A stretch of DNA of 64,000 nucleotides from Nonomuraea solani (GTDB lineage: Bacteria; Actinomycetota; Actinomycetes; Streptosporangiales; Streptosporangiaceae). The position numbers and the translations under genes are program-made. The notes beneath the pieces were generated by a model that was not told the DNA's origin, made no database searches, and saw nothing but the letters and a program-made list of their open reading frames with translations. Of this stretch, positions 50,475-59,327 are shown piece after piece (positions within the stretch are counted from its first letter, which is position 1; each line of letters begins with the position of its first letter). The stretch covers positions 186,001 through 250,000 of the forward strand of contig NZ_FNVT01000014.1 of the NCBI RefSeq assembly GCF_900108335.1, read 5' to 3'.

Positions 50475-50957
50475 ATGACCCTTGCCGACACCGACCCGGC
50501 CATCACCACGGTCGCGGTCGAGCCCTTGTGCGACTTCGCCATCACGTTCCAGACCATGCAGACCTTCTCCACCCCGCTGGGCACGCGCATGATCGCGGTC
50601 GTCGAGCGCGGAACCGTGGAGGGACCGCGGCTGCGCGGCGAGTTCCTGCCCGGCGGCGGCGACTGGATCATGGTCGGCTCCGACCGCGTCGCCCGCCTCG
50701 ACGTCCGGGCGACGATCCGTACCCATGACGACGAGCTGGTGTACGTCACCGTCACCGGCCGCGCCACGCTCTCGGACGAGGCCATCGGCCGGCTGGGGGC
50801 CGGCGAGACCATCGGCTGGGACGAGATGCACGCCCGCTCCGCGCCGCTGTTCGAGACCGGCGCGGAGCGCTACGCGTGGCTGAACTCCACCGTCGCCATC
50901 GCCGTCAACGAGCTGTCGCTCAACCACGTCAACTACCGCGTCTACAGCGTCCGCTGA
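50475..50957 (+). CDS. DUF3237 domain protein
   Basis: A 160-residue beta-rich protein. DUF3237 features include ISTPLGTR-like FSTPLGTRMIAVVERGTVEG, GGGDWIMVGSDRVARLDVRA and the C-terminal LNSTVAIAVNELSLNHVNYR. Function of the family is unknown; members appear near aromatic or steroid catabolism genes. ATG 50475 has GGAGG five bases upstream. It is followed by a SnoaL-like gene 33 bp downstream, and both are probably controlled by the divergent HxlR regulator. Confidence 0.83.
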   Translation: MTLADTDPAITTVAVEPLCDFAITFQTMQTFSTPLGTRMIAVVERGTVEGPRLRGEFLPGGGDWIMVGSDRVARLDVRATIRTHDDELVYVTVTGRATLSDEAIGRLGAGETIGWDEMHARSAPLFETGAERYAWLNSTVAIAVNELSLNHVNYRVYSVR

Positions 50958-50990
50958 CCCGTTCGGTCAGTGATCGAAAGGATGGCCGCC

Positions 50991-51413
50991 ATGCCCACCA
51001 CCAACGTCAGGGAACTGTTCGACACCTACGCCGCGACCTTCGCCACCCGCGACCTGGACGCGATCGTCGCGCTGCACTCGCCCGCGACCATGTTCTGGCT
51101 GCACAACGGCGAGCAGCCGGTCCACGGCCGGGCCGCGCTTCGCGACACCTTCGCCGCCATGTTCGCCCAGTGGCCGGAGATGGGCTTCGACGTCCACCGG
51201 GCGATCACCGGCGACGGCCACTGGATTCTCGACTGGGCGCTCACCGCCGTCCTCACCGGCCCCGGCGGCGACCGGCGCCCGATCCGCTTCGACTGCCTCG
51301 ACGTGGTGACGCTCGACAAGGACGGGCTGGTCGAACGTAAGGACACCTTCATCGACCTTCCCCAGGCCCAGGCCGCGCTCACCGCCGCGTCAACGACCGG
51401 AAGCCGTTCGTGA
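50991..51413 (+). CDS. SnoaL-like/NTF2-fold protein
   Basis: A 140-residue NTF2-fold protein: VRELFDTYAATFATRDLDAIVAL start, FWLHNGEQPVHGRAALRDTF and a beta-rich half with WILDWALTAVLTG. Proteins of this fold act as cyclases, isomerases or ligand carriers. ATG 50991 has AAAGGA eight bases upstream; ATG 50982 and GTG 50970 are in frame. It forms a two-gene unit with the DUF3237 gene. Confidence 0.78.
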   Translation: MPTTNVRELFDTYAATFATRDLDAIVALHSPATMFWLHNGEQPVHGRAALRDTFAAMFAQWPEMGFDVHRAITGDGHWILDWALTAVLTGPGGDRRPIRFDCLDVVTLDKDGLVERKDTFIDLPQAQAALTAASTTGSRS

Positions 51414-51707
51414 CGCGGGAGGCCGGAGTGTTCTCGCCCTGCTCGCGAACGGAACACCACCATGTACGCCGCCCGCGACGGTGCTCACCTGGCCTCCGCG
51501 CCGATGGCCACGATCGCCATCGACGACGACCCCGAGTAAGCCCGCAAGGAGCCGGTATCGCTCCTGCAGACGTGCGAGCCCGCCGCGTCGACCGGCCGCG
51601 GTCCTACCGGGACGCCGGTGCCCGCCACATCCTCCTGCGCATAGGCCGCCTCGACACCGCCGCACGACCGAGCACCGCCGCCCGGATACGCGACGCCATC
51701 GGCATGC
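51414..51707. other. Gap without a supported gene
   Basis: Just under 300 bp. It holds only a 25-codon open frame (51462-51539, ending AIDDDPE) and no promoter or repeat that I could support. It may contain decayed coding sequence. Confidence 0.4.
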
Positions 51708-52742
51708 CTAACCCCCGATCCGGAGGTCCGCGAAGAGGGCGCGATGGTCCGATCCCGGTACGTCGTACACCCGCGTGCTCACCGCCCCCGCCCGCGCGTC
51801 CGTGAGCACGTGGTCGATGGTCACCAGCGGCGGCAGCGAGCGGCCCCTGCGACTCATGGGCCAGGTCGGCACCAAGCCCTGCCCCGTGGCCGCCGCCGCG
51901 TCGGTGTAGCCGGTGTCCAGCAGGCGGCGGAAGACGGCGTGGTCGAGGGTGGCGTTGAAGTCGCCCGCCAGAACACGCGACAGCCCAGAGGCGGACGCAA
52001 CGGCGGGCCCAGCAGTGGACGCGGTGGTGGGTGCGGGTGGCAGGGCGGCGATGCCGGCCTCCCACTCGGGCACCGTCGCGGGCACGGGCGCGACCGGATG
52101 CACCACCACGACCTCCACGGCCGGGCCGCCCGGCAGCGCCACCTCGACCACCGGCATGTGGTGCCCGACCGGCTGGAACAGCCCGGTGCGCTCTTTGAGG
52201 GGGTGGCGGGCGTACACGCCGCTGCCCTCGGGGCCGCGGAACTCGGCCCTCCCGACGTGGTACGGCAGCAGCGCCCCCAGCCCGGCCGCCGCCAGTTGTT
52301 CCCTGGCCGACCAGGTGAGCTCCTGCACGCTCAGGACGTCCACGCGCAGGTCGCGTACGAGATCGACGATCACCGTCGCGTCACCGCGGCCGCCGTTGAG
52401 GTTCGTGGTCAGCAACCGCAACGGCCGCCCACCGGCGGGAGCGTCACCCGGGACGGCCCGCGGCACCACGCACCAGGCGAGGCACGCGCACACCACCAGC
52501 ATGATCGCGATCGCCGCCCGGCTCCGGACCACGGCCACGATCGCCAGCGCCACCACCGCCAGGATCGCGAAGTAGGGAGTGAAGGCCATCAGCGGGACCA
52601 GGAACGCTCCATTCTCCGCTCCGACGACCCGCACGGCCGTCCCCACCGCGAACACCACCGCGACCCCGATGGCCACCCGTGACCGCCACACCTGACGGGG
52701 CCGCGCCCGCCGCGTCGCCTCAACGACCTCTCGCACCAGCAC
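51708..52742 (-). CDS. Membrane-anchored endonuclease/exonuclease/phosphatase family hydrolase
   Basis: A 344-residue protein. Three membrane helices (about 22-100) precede an EEP domain with LLTTNLNGGRGD, the metal-binding Glu of LSVQELTW, LAGDFNATLDHAVF and the catalytic GSDHRALFADL. The enzyme domain is outside the cell, suggesting a phosphodiesterase or nuclease acting on extracellular substrate. The start may be GTG 52742 or GTG 52736. No partner genes. Confidence 0.85.
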   Translation of the reverse strand: MLVREVVEATRRARPRQVWRSRVAIGVAVVFAVGTAVRVVGAENGAFLVPLMAFTPYFAILAVVALAIVAVVRSRAAIAIMLVVCACLAWCVVPRAVPGDAPAGGRPLRLLTTNLNGGRGDATVIVDLVRDLRVDVLSVQELTWSAREQLAAAGLGALLPYHVGRAEFRGPEGSGVYARHPLKERTGLFQPVGHHMPVVEVALPGGPAVEVVVVHPVAPVPATVPEWEAGIAALPPAPTTASTAGPAVASASGLSRVLAGDFNATLDHAVFRRLLDTGYTDAAAATGQGLVPTWPMSRRGRSLPPLVTIDHVLTDARAGAVSTRVYDVPGSDHRALFADLRIGG

Positions 52743-52801
52743 AGCCGCTTACGTTAAGCGACGATCCTTAAACGCAGATGAGGAAACACCCCTGAATACG
52801 A

Positions 52802-53647
52802 TCAGGAATCGGGCGGCTCAGGGTCCGGCCGGCGAACCGCGGGGGCGAGTTCGAGGGCGGCGTCGAGCAGGCTGCGGGTGTACTCGTGCCGCGGTGAGCC
52901 GAGAACGTCCGTCGCCCGCCCCTCCTCCACCACCACACCGCGGCGCATCACGGCGATCCGGTCCGCGATCTGGTGCACCACCCCGAGGTCGTGGGAGATG
53001 AAGAGCATCGCCAGATGGTGGCGCTCGCGCAGGTCCACCAGCAGCCGCAGAATCTGCGCCTGGACCGACACGTCCAGGGCGGACACCGCCTCGTCGCACA
53101 CCAGCAGCCGCGGCCTGACGGCGAGCGCGCGGGCGATGCTGACCCGCTGGCACTGCCCGCCGGACAACTGGCCGGCCCGGTGCCGGGCGACGCCCGCGTC
53201 GAGTCCGACGTCGTCGAGCAGGCGGTGCAGGGCGGCGGTACGGTCGCCGGGCGGGGCCGCGCCCGGGTGGGTGCGCCAGGCCTCGTCGATGATCGCGGCG
53301 ACGGTCATGCGCGGGCTGAGCGAGGAGCGCGGATCCTGGAAGACCATCTGCGCGGTACGCCGCTGGGCCATGGTCCGGCGCCCGGCCGGCCCCAGGGGCA
53401 CGCCGTCGAGCAGGACGGCGCCGGAGTCGGGCCGGACCAGGCCGACGATCGCGCGGGCCACCGTGGTCTTGCCCGACCCCGACTCCCCGACCAGGCCCAC
53501 GATCTCGTCGGGAGCCACCGTGAGGCTCACGCCGTCGACCGCGACGAAGTTCGCGGTCCCACGGGACCACATGCCACGGCGGCCGAAACTGACCCGCAGG
53601 TCACGCACTTCCAGCAGGTCGCCGGTCGCGCCGGTGCCTTCGCTCAT
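52802..53647 (-). CDS. Peptide/opine-type ABC transporter ATPase, OppF/DppF-like
   Basis: A 281-residue ATPase: Walker A GLVGESGSGKTTVARA, Q loop MVFQDPRSSLSPRM, signature LSGGQCQRVSIARAL, Walker B LLVCDEAVSALDVS and switch His in FISHDLGVV. It ends an operon LacI-permease-permease-binding protein-OppD-OppF, overlapping the OppD gene by 4 nt. It energises uptake with its partner ATPase. SatABCD-type sialic acid importers belong to the same transporter family, which fits the enzymes across the divergent promoter. Confidence 0.93.
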   Translation of the reverse strand: MSEGTGATGDLLEVRDLRVSFGRRGMWSRGTANFVAVDGVSLTVAPDEIVGLVGESGSGKTTVARAIVGLVRPDSGAVLLDGVPLGPAGRRTMAQRRTAQMVFQDPRSSLSPRMTVAAIIDEAWRTHPGAAPPGDRTAALHRLLDDVGLDAGVARHRAGQLSGGQCQRVSIARALAVRPRLLVCDEAVSALDVSVQAQILRLLVDLRERHHLAMLFISHDLGVVHQIADRIAVMRRGVVVEEGRATDVLGSPRHEYTRSLLDAALELAPAVRRPDPEPPDS

Positions 53648-54663
53648 CGTGGCAGCAGCTCCTCGGCGAAGTGGCAGGCGGCCCATCGGCCGGGCGCGAC
53701 GGGTCTGGCCGGCGGCTCCTCGGTGCGGCACCGTTCACGCGCCAGCGGGCAACGGGGATGGAACGCGCACCCGGGCGGGCGGTTCGCCGGGGTGGCCGGG
53801 GTGCCGGGCAAGGGGTGTGCCAGCGCGGTACGGCTACGTACCGCGGGCACGCTCTCGACCAGCGCACGGCTGTAGGGGTGGGCGGGGGCGGCCAGCACCG
53901 CCCCGGTGGGGCCGCGCTCGGCGACCCGGCCGGCGTACATGACGACGACCTGGTGCGCGACATGCGCCACGACCCGCAGGTCGTGGCTGACCAGGAGCAT
54001 CGCCAGCCCCTGCTCCTCCTGGATGGAGCGCAGCAGGCGCAGGATGCGCGCCTGCACCGTCACGTCCAGCGCGGTCGTGGGCTCGTCGGCGAGCAGCAGC
54101 GCCGGACTGCCCGCCAGGGCGAGGGCGATCATGGCCCGTTGCCGCATCCCGCCGGAGAACTCGTGCGGGTAACTCCGCATCCTGGCGGCCGGTTCGGGGA
54201 TTCCGGCGCGTTCGAGCAGTTCGAGCACCCGCCCGCGCACCTCCGCACGCGGGCGGCCGGCGCGGCGGAGGATCTCGCCCACCTGGCGGCCGATCGTCTG
54301 GGTCGGGTTGAGCGCGGCCAGCGGGTCCTGGAAGATCATCGCGATCTCGTGGCCGCGCAGCCGCCGTCGCCTGGCGGGGCTCGCCTGGAGGAGGTCCTCG
54401 CCGGGCGACCCTCGCCAGCGCAGGTGCCCGCCGGTCACCGCCCCGTCCGGGAGCAGGCCGATCACGGCGTTGGCGGTCATCGTCTTGCCGCTGCCCGACT
54501 CGCCGATGAGCCCGACCGTCGTCGCCGGCGGGATGTCGAACGTCACCCGGTCGACGACGCGGACACCGCCCCCGGCAGCGGGCAGGTCGATGACCAGTCC
54601 GTCCACCTCCAGCAGCCCGTCCACCCCGACCACCGCCTCGGCCGGTGCCGGCATGCGGCTCAT
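53644..54663 (-). CDS. Peptide-type ABC transporter ATPase, OppD/DppD-like
   Basis: A 339-residue ATPase: Walker A GLIGESGSGKTMTANA, Q loop MIFQDPLAALNPTQ, signature FSGGMRQRAMIALAL, Walker B LLLADEPTTALDVT, and the C-terminal Cys-rich oligopeptide extension PPGCAFHPRCPLARERC typical of Opp/Dpp ATPases (possible Fe-S or metal site). It overlaps both neighbours by 4 nt (binding protein and OppF). Confidence 0.94.
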   Translation of the reverse strand: MSRMPAPAEAVVGVDGLLEVDGLVIDLPAAGGGVRVVDRVTFDIPPATTVGLIGESGSGKTMTANAVIGLLPDGAVTGGHLRWRGSPGEDLLQASPARRRRLRGHEIAMIFQDPLAALNPTQTIGRQVGEILRRAGRPRAEVRGRVLELLERAGIPEPAARMRSYPHEFSGGMRQRAMIALALAGSPALLLADEPTTALDVTVQARILRLLRSIQEEQGLAMLLVSHDLRVVAHVAHQVVVMYAGRVAERGPTGAVLAAPAHPYSRALVESVPAVRSRTALAHPLPGTPATPANRPPGCAFHPRCPLARERCRTEEPPARPVAPGRWAACHFAEELLPR

Positions 54664-56204
54664 GAGCCGCTGACCTGCACGCCGGCGAAGTCGGGCAGCC
54701 CGTTCGGATCCGGGGTGACGCCGGTGACACGTCGGTTCCAGGCGTAGGCGTACTTGACCGCCATCGGGAACATGCCGACCGCGTCCCGCCAAATGATCTT
54801 GCTGGCTTCGCCGTACAGTTCGACCCGCTTCTTGCCGTCCGCGCTGGCTCCGGCGGCGGCGAGCAGCTTGTCGAGGCCGGGGTTGCAGTAGCCGTTGCGC
54901 TTGGCCGCGCAGGGGTAGAGCCGGCCGAGGGTGTTGGCCGCGTCGAACGTGGGGTTCGACAACTGCTGGAAGTTGATGTCCCAGTTCAGGGCGAGCAGGT
55001 CCTTGGTGAACACCGCCTGCTCCTTCTCCAGCAGGTCCACCTGGACGCCGATCTTCTGCAGGTCGGAGACGATCGCCTGGTTGAACGGCCGGAACTCGGC
55101 GTTGGCGAACTGCAGCCGCAGCTTGGTGGAGAAGTCGAACCCGGCGTCGGTCAGCGCCGCCTTGGCCGCGGCCGGGTCGTGGCGGACGGGCTCCTGCGGG
55201 ACGTAACCGAGGGTGACGGGCGAGACCGGGGCGTCGGCCAGGGTGCCCGTCCGCGGGTAGAGGCGCTTGATGATGGTCGCGAAGTCGACCGCCTGCCACA
55301 GCGCCCGCCGGATCCCGGCCTCCTTCAGCGCCGGCGCGGAGGAGTTGAACCACATGGTGAACACGGCGGTGCTGGGCACCGTCTCGACCTTGAGGCCGGC
55401 GTCGCCCTGCAGCCCCGCGAGCTGGTCGTCGGGGATGCCCCAGACGAGATCCACCTCGCCGGTCCGCAGCGCGGTCAGCCGGGCCGCGAGCTCGGGCATC
55501 TTGCGGATGGTCACCCGCCCGATCTTCGGCGCGCCGCCGTAGTGGCCGGGGTTCGGCACCAGCACGAGGGTCCCGGAGGAGTCGAACTTCTCGACCTTGA
55601 ACGGCCCGGATCCGACCGGGTTCTGGAAGAACGCCGGGTCCTCGCCTTTCAGGCCGCCGGGCAGCACGTAGAAGATGGCCAGCTTGTACGGCACCGCCGC
55701 GTCCGGTTTGGCCGCCTTCAGCACCACCTCGGAGGGCGACGTGGCGGTCATCGTGTAGCCGGCGAAGTTGGCCGCGTTCGTGCTCTTGAGCTCGATGAGC
55801 CGCTTGAACGAGGCGACGACGTCGTCGGCCCCGACGGGCTTGCCGTCGCTGAACCTCACCCCCTGGCGCAGCGTGAACGTCCACTGCGTGGCGGTGGCGT
55901 CGGGCTTCCACGAGGTGGCGAGGTCACCTTGCAGGGTGCCGTCCGGGCGCGGCCGGACCAGCCGGCTGAAGATCGCCTGGGAGGCGAGCTGGGTGCCGGT
56001 GGCGCTGCCGCCCGTGGGGCTGCCCGGGTCGAGGCTCTCGATCGCGTAGGTGCCGGCCACGGTGATCTCCCCGTCACCGCCACCCGAGCCGCCGGTGGTG
56101 CCGCCGCCGCTGGCGGCGCTGCATCCGCTGAGCGCGACGGTCACGGCGGCGATGAGGGCCAGCGCCGCGCGGCGCGGCCTGCCTGAGGCAAGAGGTCTGG
56201 TCAT
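54660..56204 (-). CDS. ABC transporter substrate-binding lipoprotein, peptide/SBP_bac_5 family
   Basis: A 514-residue lipoprotein. Signal ALALIAAVTVALSGC gives a lipid Cys near residue 28, followed by a Gly/Ser linker and the SBP_bac_5 fold: ESLDPGSPTGGSATGTQLAS, FTLRQGVRFSDGKPVGADDV and FFQNPVGSGPFKVEKF. Members bind peptides, nickel, opines or sialic/other sugar acids. It lies between permease and ATPase genes in one operon; the upstream gap is 61 bp. Given the neighbouring aldolase and glycosidases, a sugar acid or oligosaccharide is the best guess. Confidence 0.92.
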   Translation of the reverse strand: MTRPLASGRPRRAALALIAAVTVALSGCSAASGGGTTGGSGGGDGEITVAGTYAIESLDPGSPTGGSATGTQLASQAIFSRLVRPRPDGTLQGDLATSWKPDATATQWTFTLRQGVRFSDGKPVGADDVVASFKRLIELKSTNAANFAGYTMTATSPSEVVLKAAKPDAAVPYKLAIFYVLPGGLKGEDPAFFQNPVGSGPFKVEKFDSSGTLVLVPNPGHYGGAPKIGRVTIRKMPELAARLTALRTGEVDLVWGIPDDQLAGLQGDAGLKVETVPSTAVFTMWFNSSAPALKEAGIRRALWQAVDFATIIKRLYPRTGTLADAPVSPVTLGYVPQEPVRHDPAAAKAALTDAGFDFSTKLRLQFANAEFRPFNQAIVSDLQKIGVQVDLLEKEQAVFTKDLLALNWDINFQQLSNPTFDAANTLGRLYPCAAKRNGYCNPGLDKLLAAAGASADGKKRVELYGEASKIIWRDAVGMFPMAVKYAYAWNRRVTGVTPDPNGLPDFAGVQVSGS

Positions 56205-56265
56205 GGACGTCTTCCCGCCTTCCGGGGGTGCTTGAGAGGAGAAGGGAGATTCGCCGGTTCGTGTC

Positions 56266-57129
56266 TCATCTGAGGTGACCGCGCCCGTGCCGGGCGGTTA
56301 GCTGGTCGCCGAGGATTCCGATGTTGATGATCAGCAGGGACAGGGCCACGCCGGGCAGAGCCGAGATCCACCAGGCGGTTTCGAGGTACTGCTTTCCGTT
56401 GGCGATGGTCTGGCCCCACGACACCGCCGAGTTGGGCAGGCCGATGCCGAGGAAGCTGAGCCCGGCCTCGGCCAGCACGACGAGGGCGAACTCCAGCGTC
56501 GCCAGGGCGACCACCGGGCCGGCCGTGAGCGGCAGGATGTGCCGTACCAGGATGGAGAGCGGTCGTACACCGAGGACGCGGGCCGCGTCGATGAAGGCCC
56601 GCTCGCGCACCGACAGGGCGACGCCTCGGGTGACTCGCGCGAACGAGATCCAGGCCGTCGCCGAGAGAGCGGTCACCACCACCAGGACGCTGCGCTCGAA
56701 GGCGCCGGCGATCACGATGGTCAGCAGGATCGCCGGAAAGGCGAGCAGGACGTCGATGCCGCGGGCGAGCACCGTGTCCGGCCAGCCGCGGAAGTAGCCG
56801 GCCACGATGCCGACGCTCACGCCGATGAGGCAGGACACGACGACCGTGGCGACGCCGATGAGCACCGACGTGCGCGCCCCGTAGACGACCTGGGCCAGGA
56901 CGTCGCGGCCGAGGGCGTCGGTGCCGAGCCAGGCGACCGCGCCCGAGGCGACCCGCGATCCCGGGCCGAGCAGCCGGTCGTCGAGGGAGACGCGCACCGG
57001 GTTGTAGTCGATGAGCAGCGGGCCGATCCCGCCGGCCACGGCGTAGAGGGCGAGCACGGCGTACGGGACGCGGCCGAGCCACCGCCCGCGCACCCCGGCG
57101 GCGGGCCGGACGGCGGCGACGGCGGTCAT
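56266..57129 (-). CDS. ABC transporter permease, DppC/OppC-like
   Basis: A 287-residue permease with six helices. An N-terminal extracellular loop carries WLGTDALGRDVLAQVVYGAR, diagnostic for DppC. The EAA loop is RERAFIDAARVLGVRPLSIL. It overlaps the DppB-like gene by 4 nt (ATGA at 57126-57129). It forms the channel with that protein. Confidence 0.93.
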   Translation of the reverse strand: MTAVAAVRPAAGVRGRWLGRVPYAVLALYAVAGGIGPLLIDYNPVRVSLDDRLLGPGSRVASGAVAWLGTDALGRDVLAQVVYGARTSVLIGVATVVVSCLIGVSVGIVAGYFRGWPDTVLARGIDVLLAFPAILLTIVIAGAFERSVLVVVTALSATAWISFARVTRGVALSVRERAFIDAARVLGVRPLSILVRHILPLTAGPVVALATLEFALVVLAEAGLSFLGIGLPNSAVSWGQTIANGKQYLETAWWISALPGVALSLLIINIGILGDQLTARHGRGHLR

Positions 57130-58055
57130 GCCGCACCGTCCAGCTTGATGCGCGGATCGATCTGGGAGTACAGCAGGTCGGCGACGAGGTTGAACACCAT
57201 CACGATGCCCGCGATCAGGAAGGTGGCCGCCTGCACGACGGCGTAGTCGCGGTTGGAGACCGCGTCCACCACGAGCGTGCCGAGGCCGGGCCAGGCGAAG
57301 ACGTTCTCGACCACGACCGCTCCGCCCATCAGCCCGCCCATGTGCAGCCCGACGATGGTCACCACGGGGATGAGGGAGTTGCGCAGCGCGTGGCCGAGCA
57401 GGACCTGCCGCTCGGTGAGACCTTTGGAACGGGCCGTCTGGATGTACGGCTCGCCCATCGTCTCCGCGACGCTCGTCCTGGTCAGGCGGGCCACGATGGC
57501 GGTGAACGGCAGCGCCAGCGTGATCGCCGGCAGCACGAGGTGCAGCGGCGAGCCCGCCCCCGCGCTGGGCAGCAGGCGCAGGGCCAGCGCGAAGACGAGG
57601 ATCAGCATGATGCCCACCCAGAAGGTGGGGAACGACTGCAGGGCGATGGTGCCCGCCGTGACCAGCCGGTCGAGGGCGCCGCCGGGCCGCCCGCCGGCCA
57701 GCAGCCCGAGCAGCAGGCCGAAGAGCACGGCGATGAGGGTGGAGGCGAGCATCAGGTCGGCGGTCGCGGGCAGGCGCTCGAACACCTCCGCCATCGCCGG
57801 CCGGTCGAACCGGTAGGAGTCGCCGAAGTGCAGCCGGGCCACGTCGGCCAGGTAGCCGAGGTACTGAGTGAGCACCGGCCGGTCGAGCCCGAGCTTGGCG
57901 GTGAGCTCGCTCACCTGCTCGCGGCTCGCGTCCGGCCCCAGCAGGATCGTCACCGGGTCGCCGGGCGCGACCCGGACGATGAGGAAGATGAGCGAGGCGG
58001 CTCCCCACATCACCAGCACACCGACGAGCAGCCGTTTGGCGACGACCCTGATCAT
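57126..58055 (-). CDS. ABC transporter permease, DppB/OppB-like
   Basis: A 309-residue permease. It has the family start IRVVAKRLLVGVLVMWGAAS and RVAPGDPVTILLGPDAS, a central QSFPTFWVGIMLIL helix, and the EAA loop YIQTARSKGLTERQVLLGHA. First structural gene after the LacI regulator, 40 bp downstream of it, so the regulator is probably cotranscribed with the transporter and represses it. Confidence 0.93.
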   Translation of the reverse strand: MIRVVAKRLLVGVLVMWGAASLIFLIVRVAPGDPVTILLGPDASREQVSELTAKLGLDRPVLTQYLGYLADVARLHFGDSYRFDRPAMAEVFERLPATADLMLASTLIAVLFGLLLGLLAGGRPGGALDRLVTAGTIALQSFPTFWVGIMLILVFALALRLLPSAGAGSPLHLVLPAITLALPFTAIVARLTRTSVAETMGEPYIQTARSKGLTERQVLLGHALRNSLIPVVTIVGLHMGGLMGGAVVVENVFAWPGLGTLVVDAVSNRDYAVVQAATFLIAGIVMVFNLVADLLYSQIDPRIKLDGAA

Positions 58056-58095
58056 GTGGGCCGCTCCGGGAGGAGCGGCGGGGCTGCGGGCTTGG

Positions 58096-59142
58096 TCACT
58101 GCGCTCTCCTTGGTGGGGCCACCGTCGCGCCCGGTTCGAGGGGACATTCGACGTACTCTCTGCGGGCCTGCGGCTCAGGCGTCTCCAGCAGCCGCACCAG
58201 CAGGTGTGTGGCCCGCCGGCCCATCTGCTCGCGGGGGACCACCAGGCCGGTCCAGGGCGTGCCGGTGCGGCGCGCGCCGGTCGAGTCGCCCAGCACGACG
58301 ACGCTGAGGTCGCCGGGGACCGACATCTCGTGCCGGTGCGCGGCGGCCAGGAGCTCCTCCGCCAGGAGGACCTGCTCGGCCACCACGGCGGTGACGCCGC
58401 CGTGCCGGATCTCCGTCAGCAGGCCGGGCACGTCGTCGGGGGACTCCAGTGTCCAGACCGGGCCGGCGAGCCTGCGGGCCTGCCCGGCGGGCGTCGCCTC
58501 CCGGAACCCCTTCTCCCTGTCCCGGCTGGGCTGCGCACCGCCGTCGCCGATGCGGGCGTAGGCGACGCGCCGGTGCCCCAGCCCGAGCAGCCGCTCGGTG
58601 AGCAGCCTGGTCGCCCCGGCATAGTCGGCCGCCACATAGGAGACCGGCGCCCCGGACACCTCCCGGTGCCCGACATAGACGAACGGGTAGCCGGTGTCAC
58701 GCAGCCGTTCGATCTCTTCGATGTTGGGGTCGCGCCCGAGCAGCAGCGTGCCGTCGGCGAGCGACAACCGGGTCGCTCCGTCACGGAAGACCTGCCGCTG
58801 GCCGCCGACGCTGGTGAACATCAGCAGGTCGTAGCCGAGATCCGCGGCGGCCTGCTCCATGCCGAGCAGGAACGGGAAGTAGAAGTCCACGCTGGTCGTC
58901 GGGAAGACCGGCTCGAACGTGTACACCCCGATGATCTTGTTCTGGCCGCCGGCCAGGGAGCGCGCCGACGCGTTGGCGACATAACCCCACTCGCGAATCG
59001 CCGTCAGCACCCGCTCCCGGGTCGACGGGCTGATCCGGACGTCGTTCCGTTCGTTCAGCACGAGCGAGACGGTGGCCTGGCTGACTCCTGCGAGGCGCGC
59101 GATGTCGGCCTGGGTAGGTCTTCGCACCGGTCCGCGACTCAT
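58096..59142 (-). CDS. LacI family transcriptional regulator
   Basis: A 348-residue repressor. The headpiece is TQADIARLAGVSQATVSLVL NERNDV followed by the hinge helix NASARSLAGGQ. The sugar-binding core follows, with IIGVYTFEPVF, PFVYVGHREVSG and LSVVVLGDSTGAR. It heads the ABC operon and is divergent from the aldolase-glycosidase operon, with a CTAATA/TATTAG palindrome between them. It probably controls both sides. ATG 59142 has GGGAGG five bases upstream. Confidence 0.92.
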   Translation of the reverse strand: MSRGPVRRPTQADIARLAGVSQATVSLVLNERNDVRISPSTRERVLTAIREWGYVANASARSLAGGQNKIIGVYTFEPVFPTTSVDFYFPFLLGMEQAAADLGYDLLMFTSVGGQRQVFRDGATRLSLADGTLLLGRDPNIEEIERLRDTGYPFVYVGHREVSGAPVSYVAADYAGATRLLTERLLGLGHRRVAYARIGDGGAQPSRDREKGFREATPAGQARRLAGPVWTLESPDDVPGLLTEIRHGGVTAVVAEQVLLAEELLAAAHRHEMSVPGDLSVVVLGDSTGARRTGTPWTGLVVPREQMGRRATHLLVRLLETPEPQARREYVECPLEPGATVAPPRRAQ

Positions 59143-59255
59143 GCGAGCCTCCCGCGCTAATGCGTCTAACCCGATGTGCGCAAAGTCTTGCTTCCAATTC
59201 TGTGAAAAGTCAATGGACCAGGAAGAAATCGCCGATCTTCGATTAGCCGCAATTA

Positions 59256-59269
59256 CTAATACCTATTAG
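59256..59269. promoter_or_regulatory. LacI-type operator candidate in divergent promoter
   Basis: CTAATA-cc-TATTAG is a perfect 14-bp palindrome in an AT-rich patch, 59 bp before the aldolase start and about 114 bp from the LacI start. A related half-site pair GCTAATGCGTCTAA lies close to the LacI gene. The place is right for control of both operons. Confidence 0.55.
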
Positions 59270-59327
59270 CATCTGGCGCTCGGCAGAGTCCGCGGGTACC
59301 GTCCGGATCACCCGCCGAGGAGGTGTC

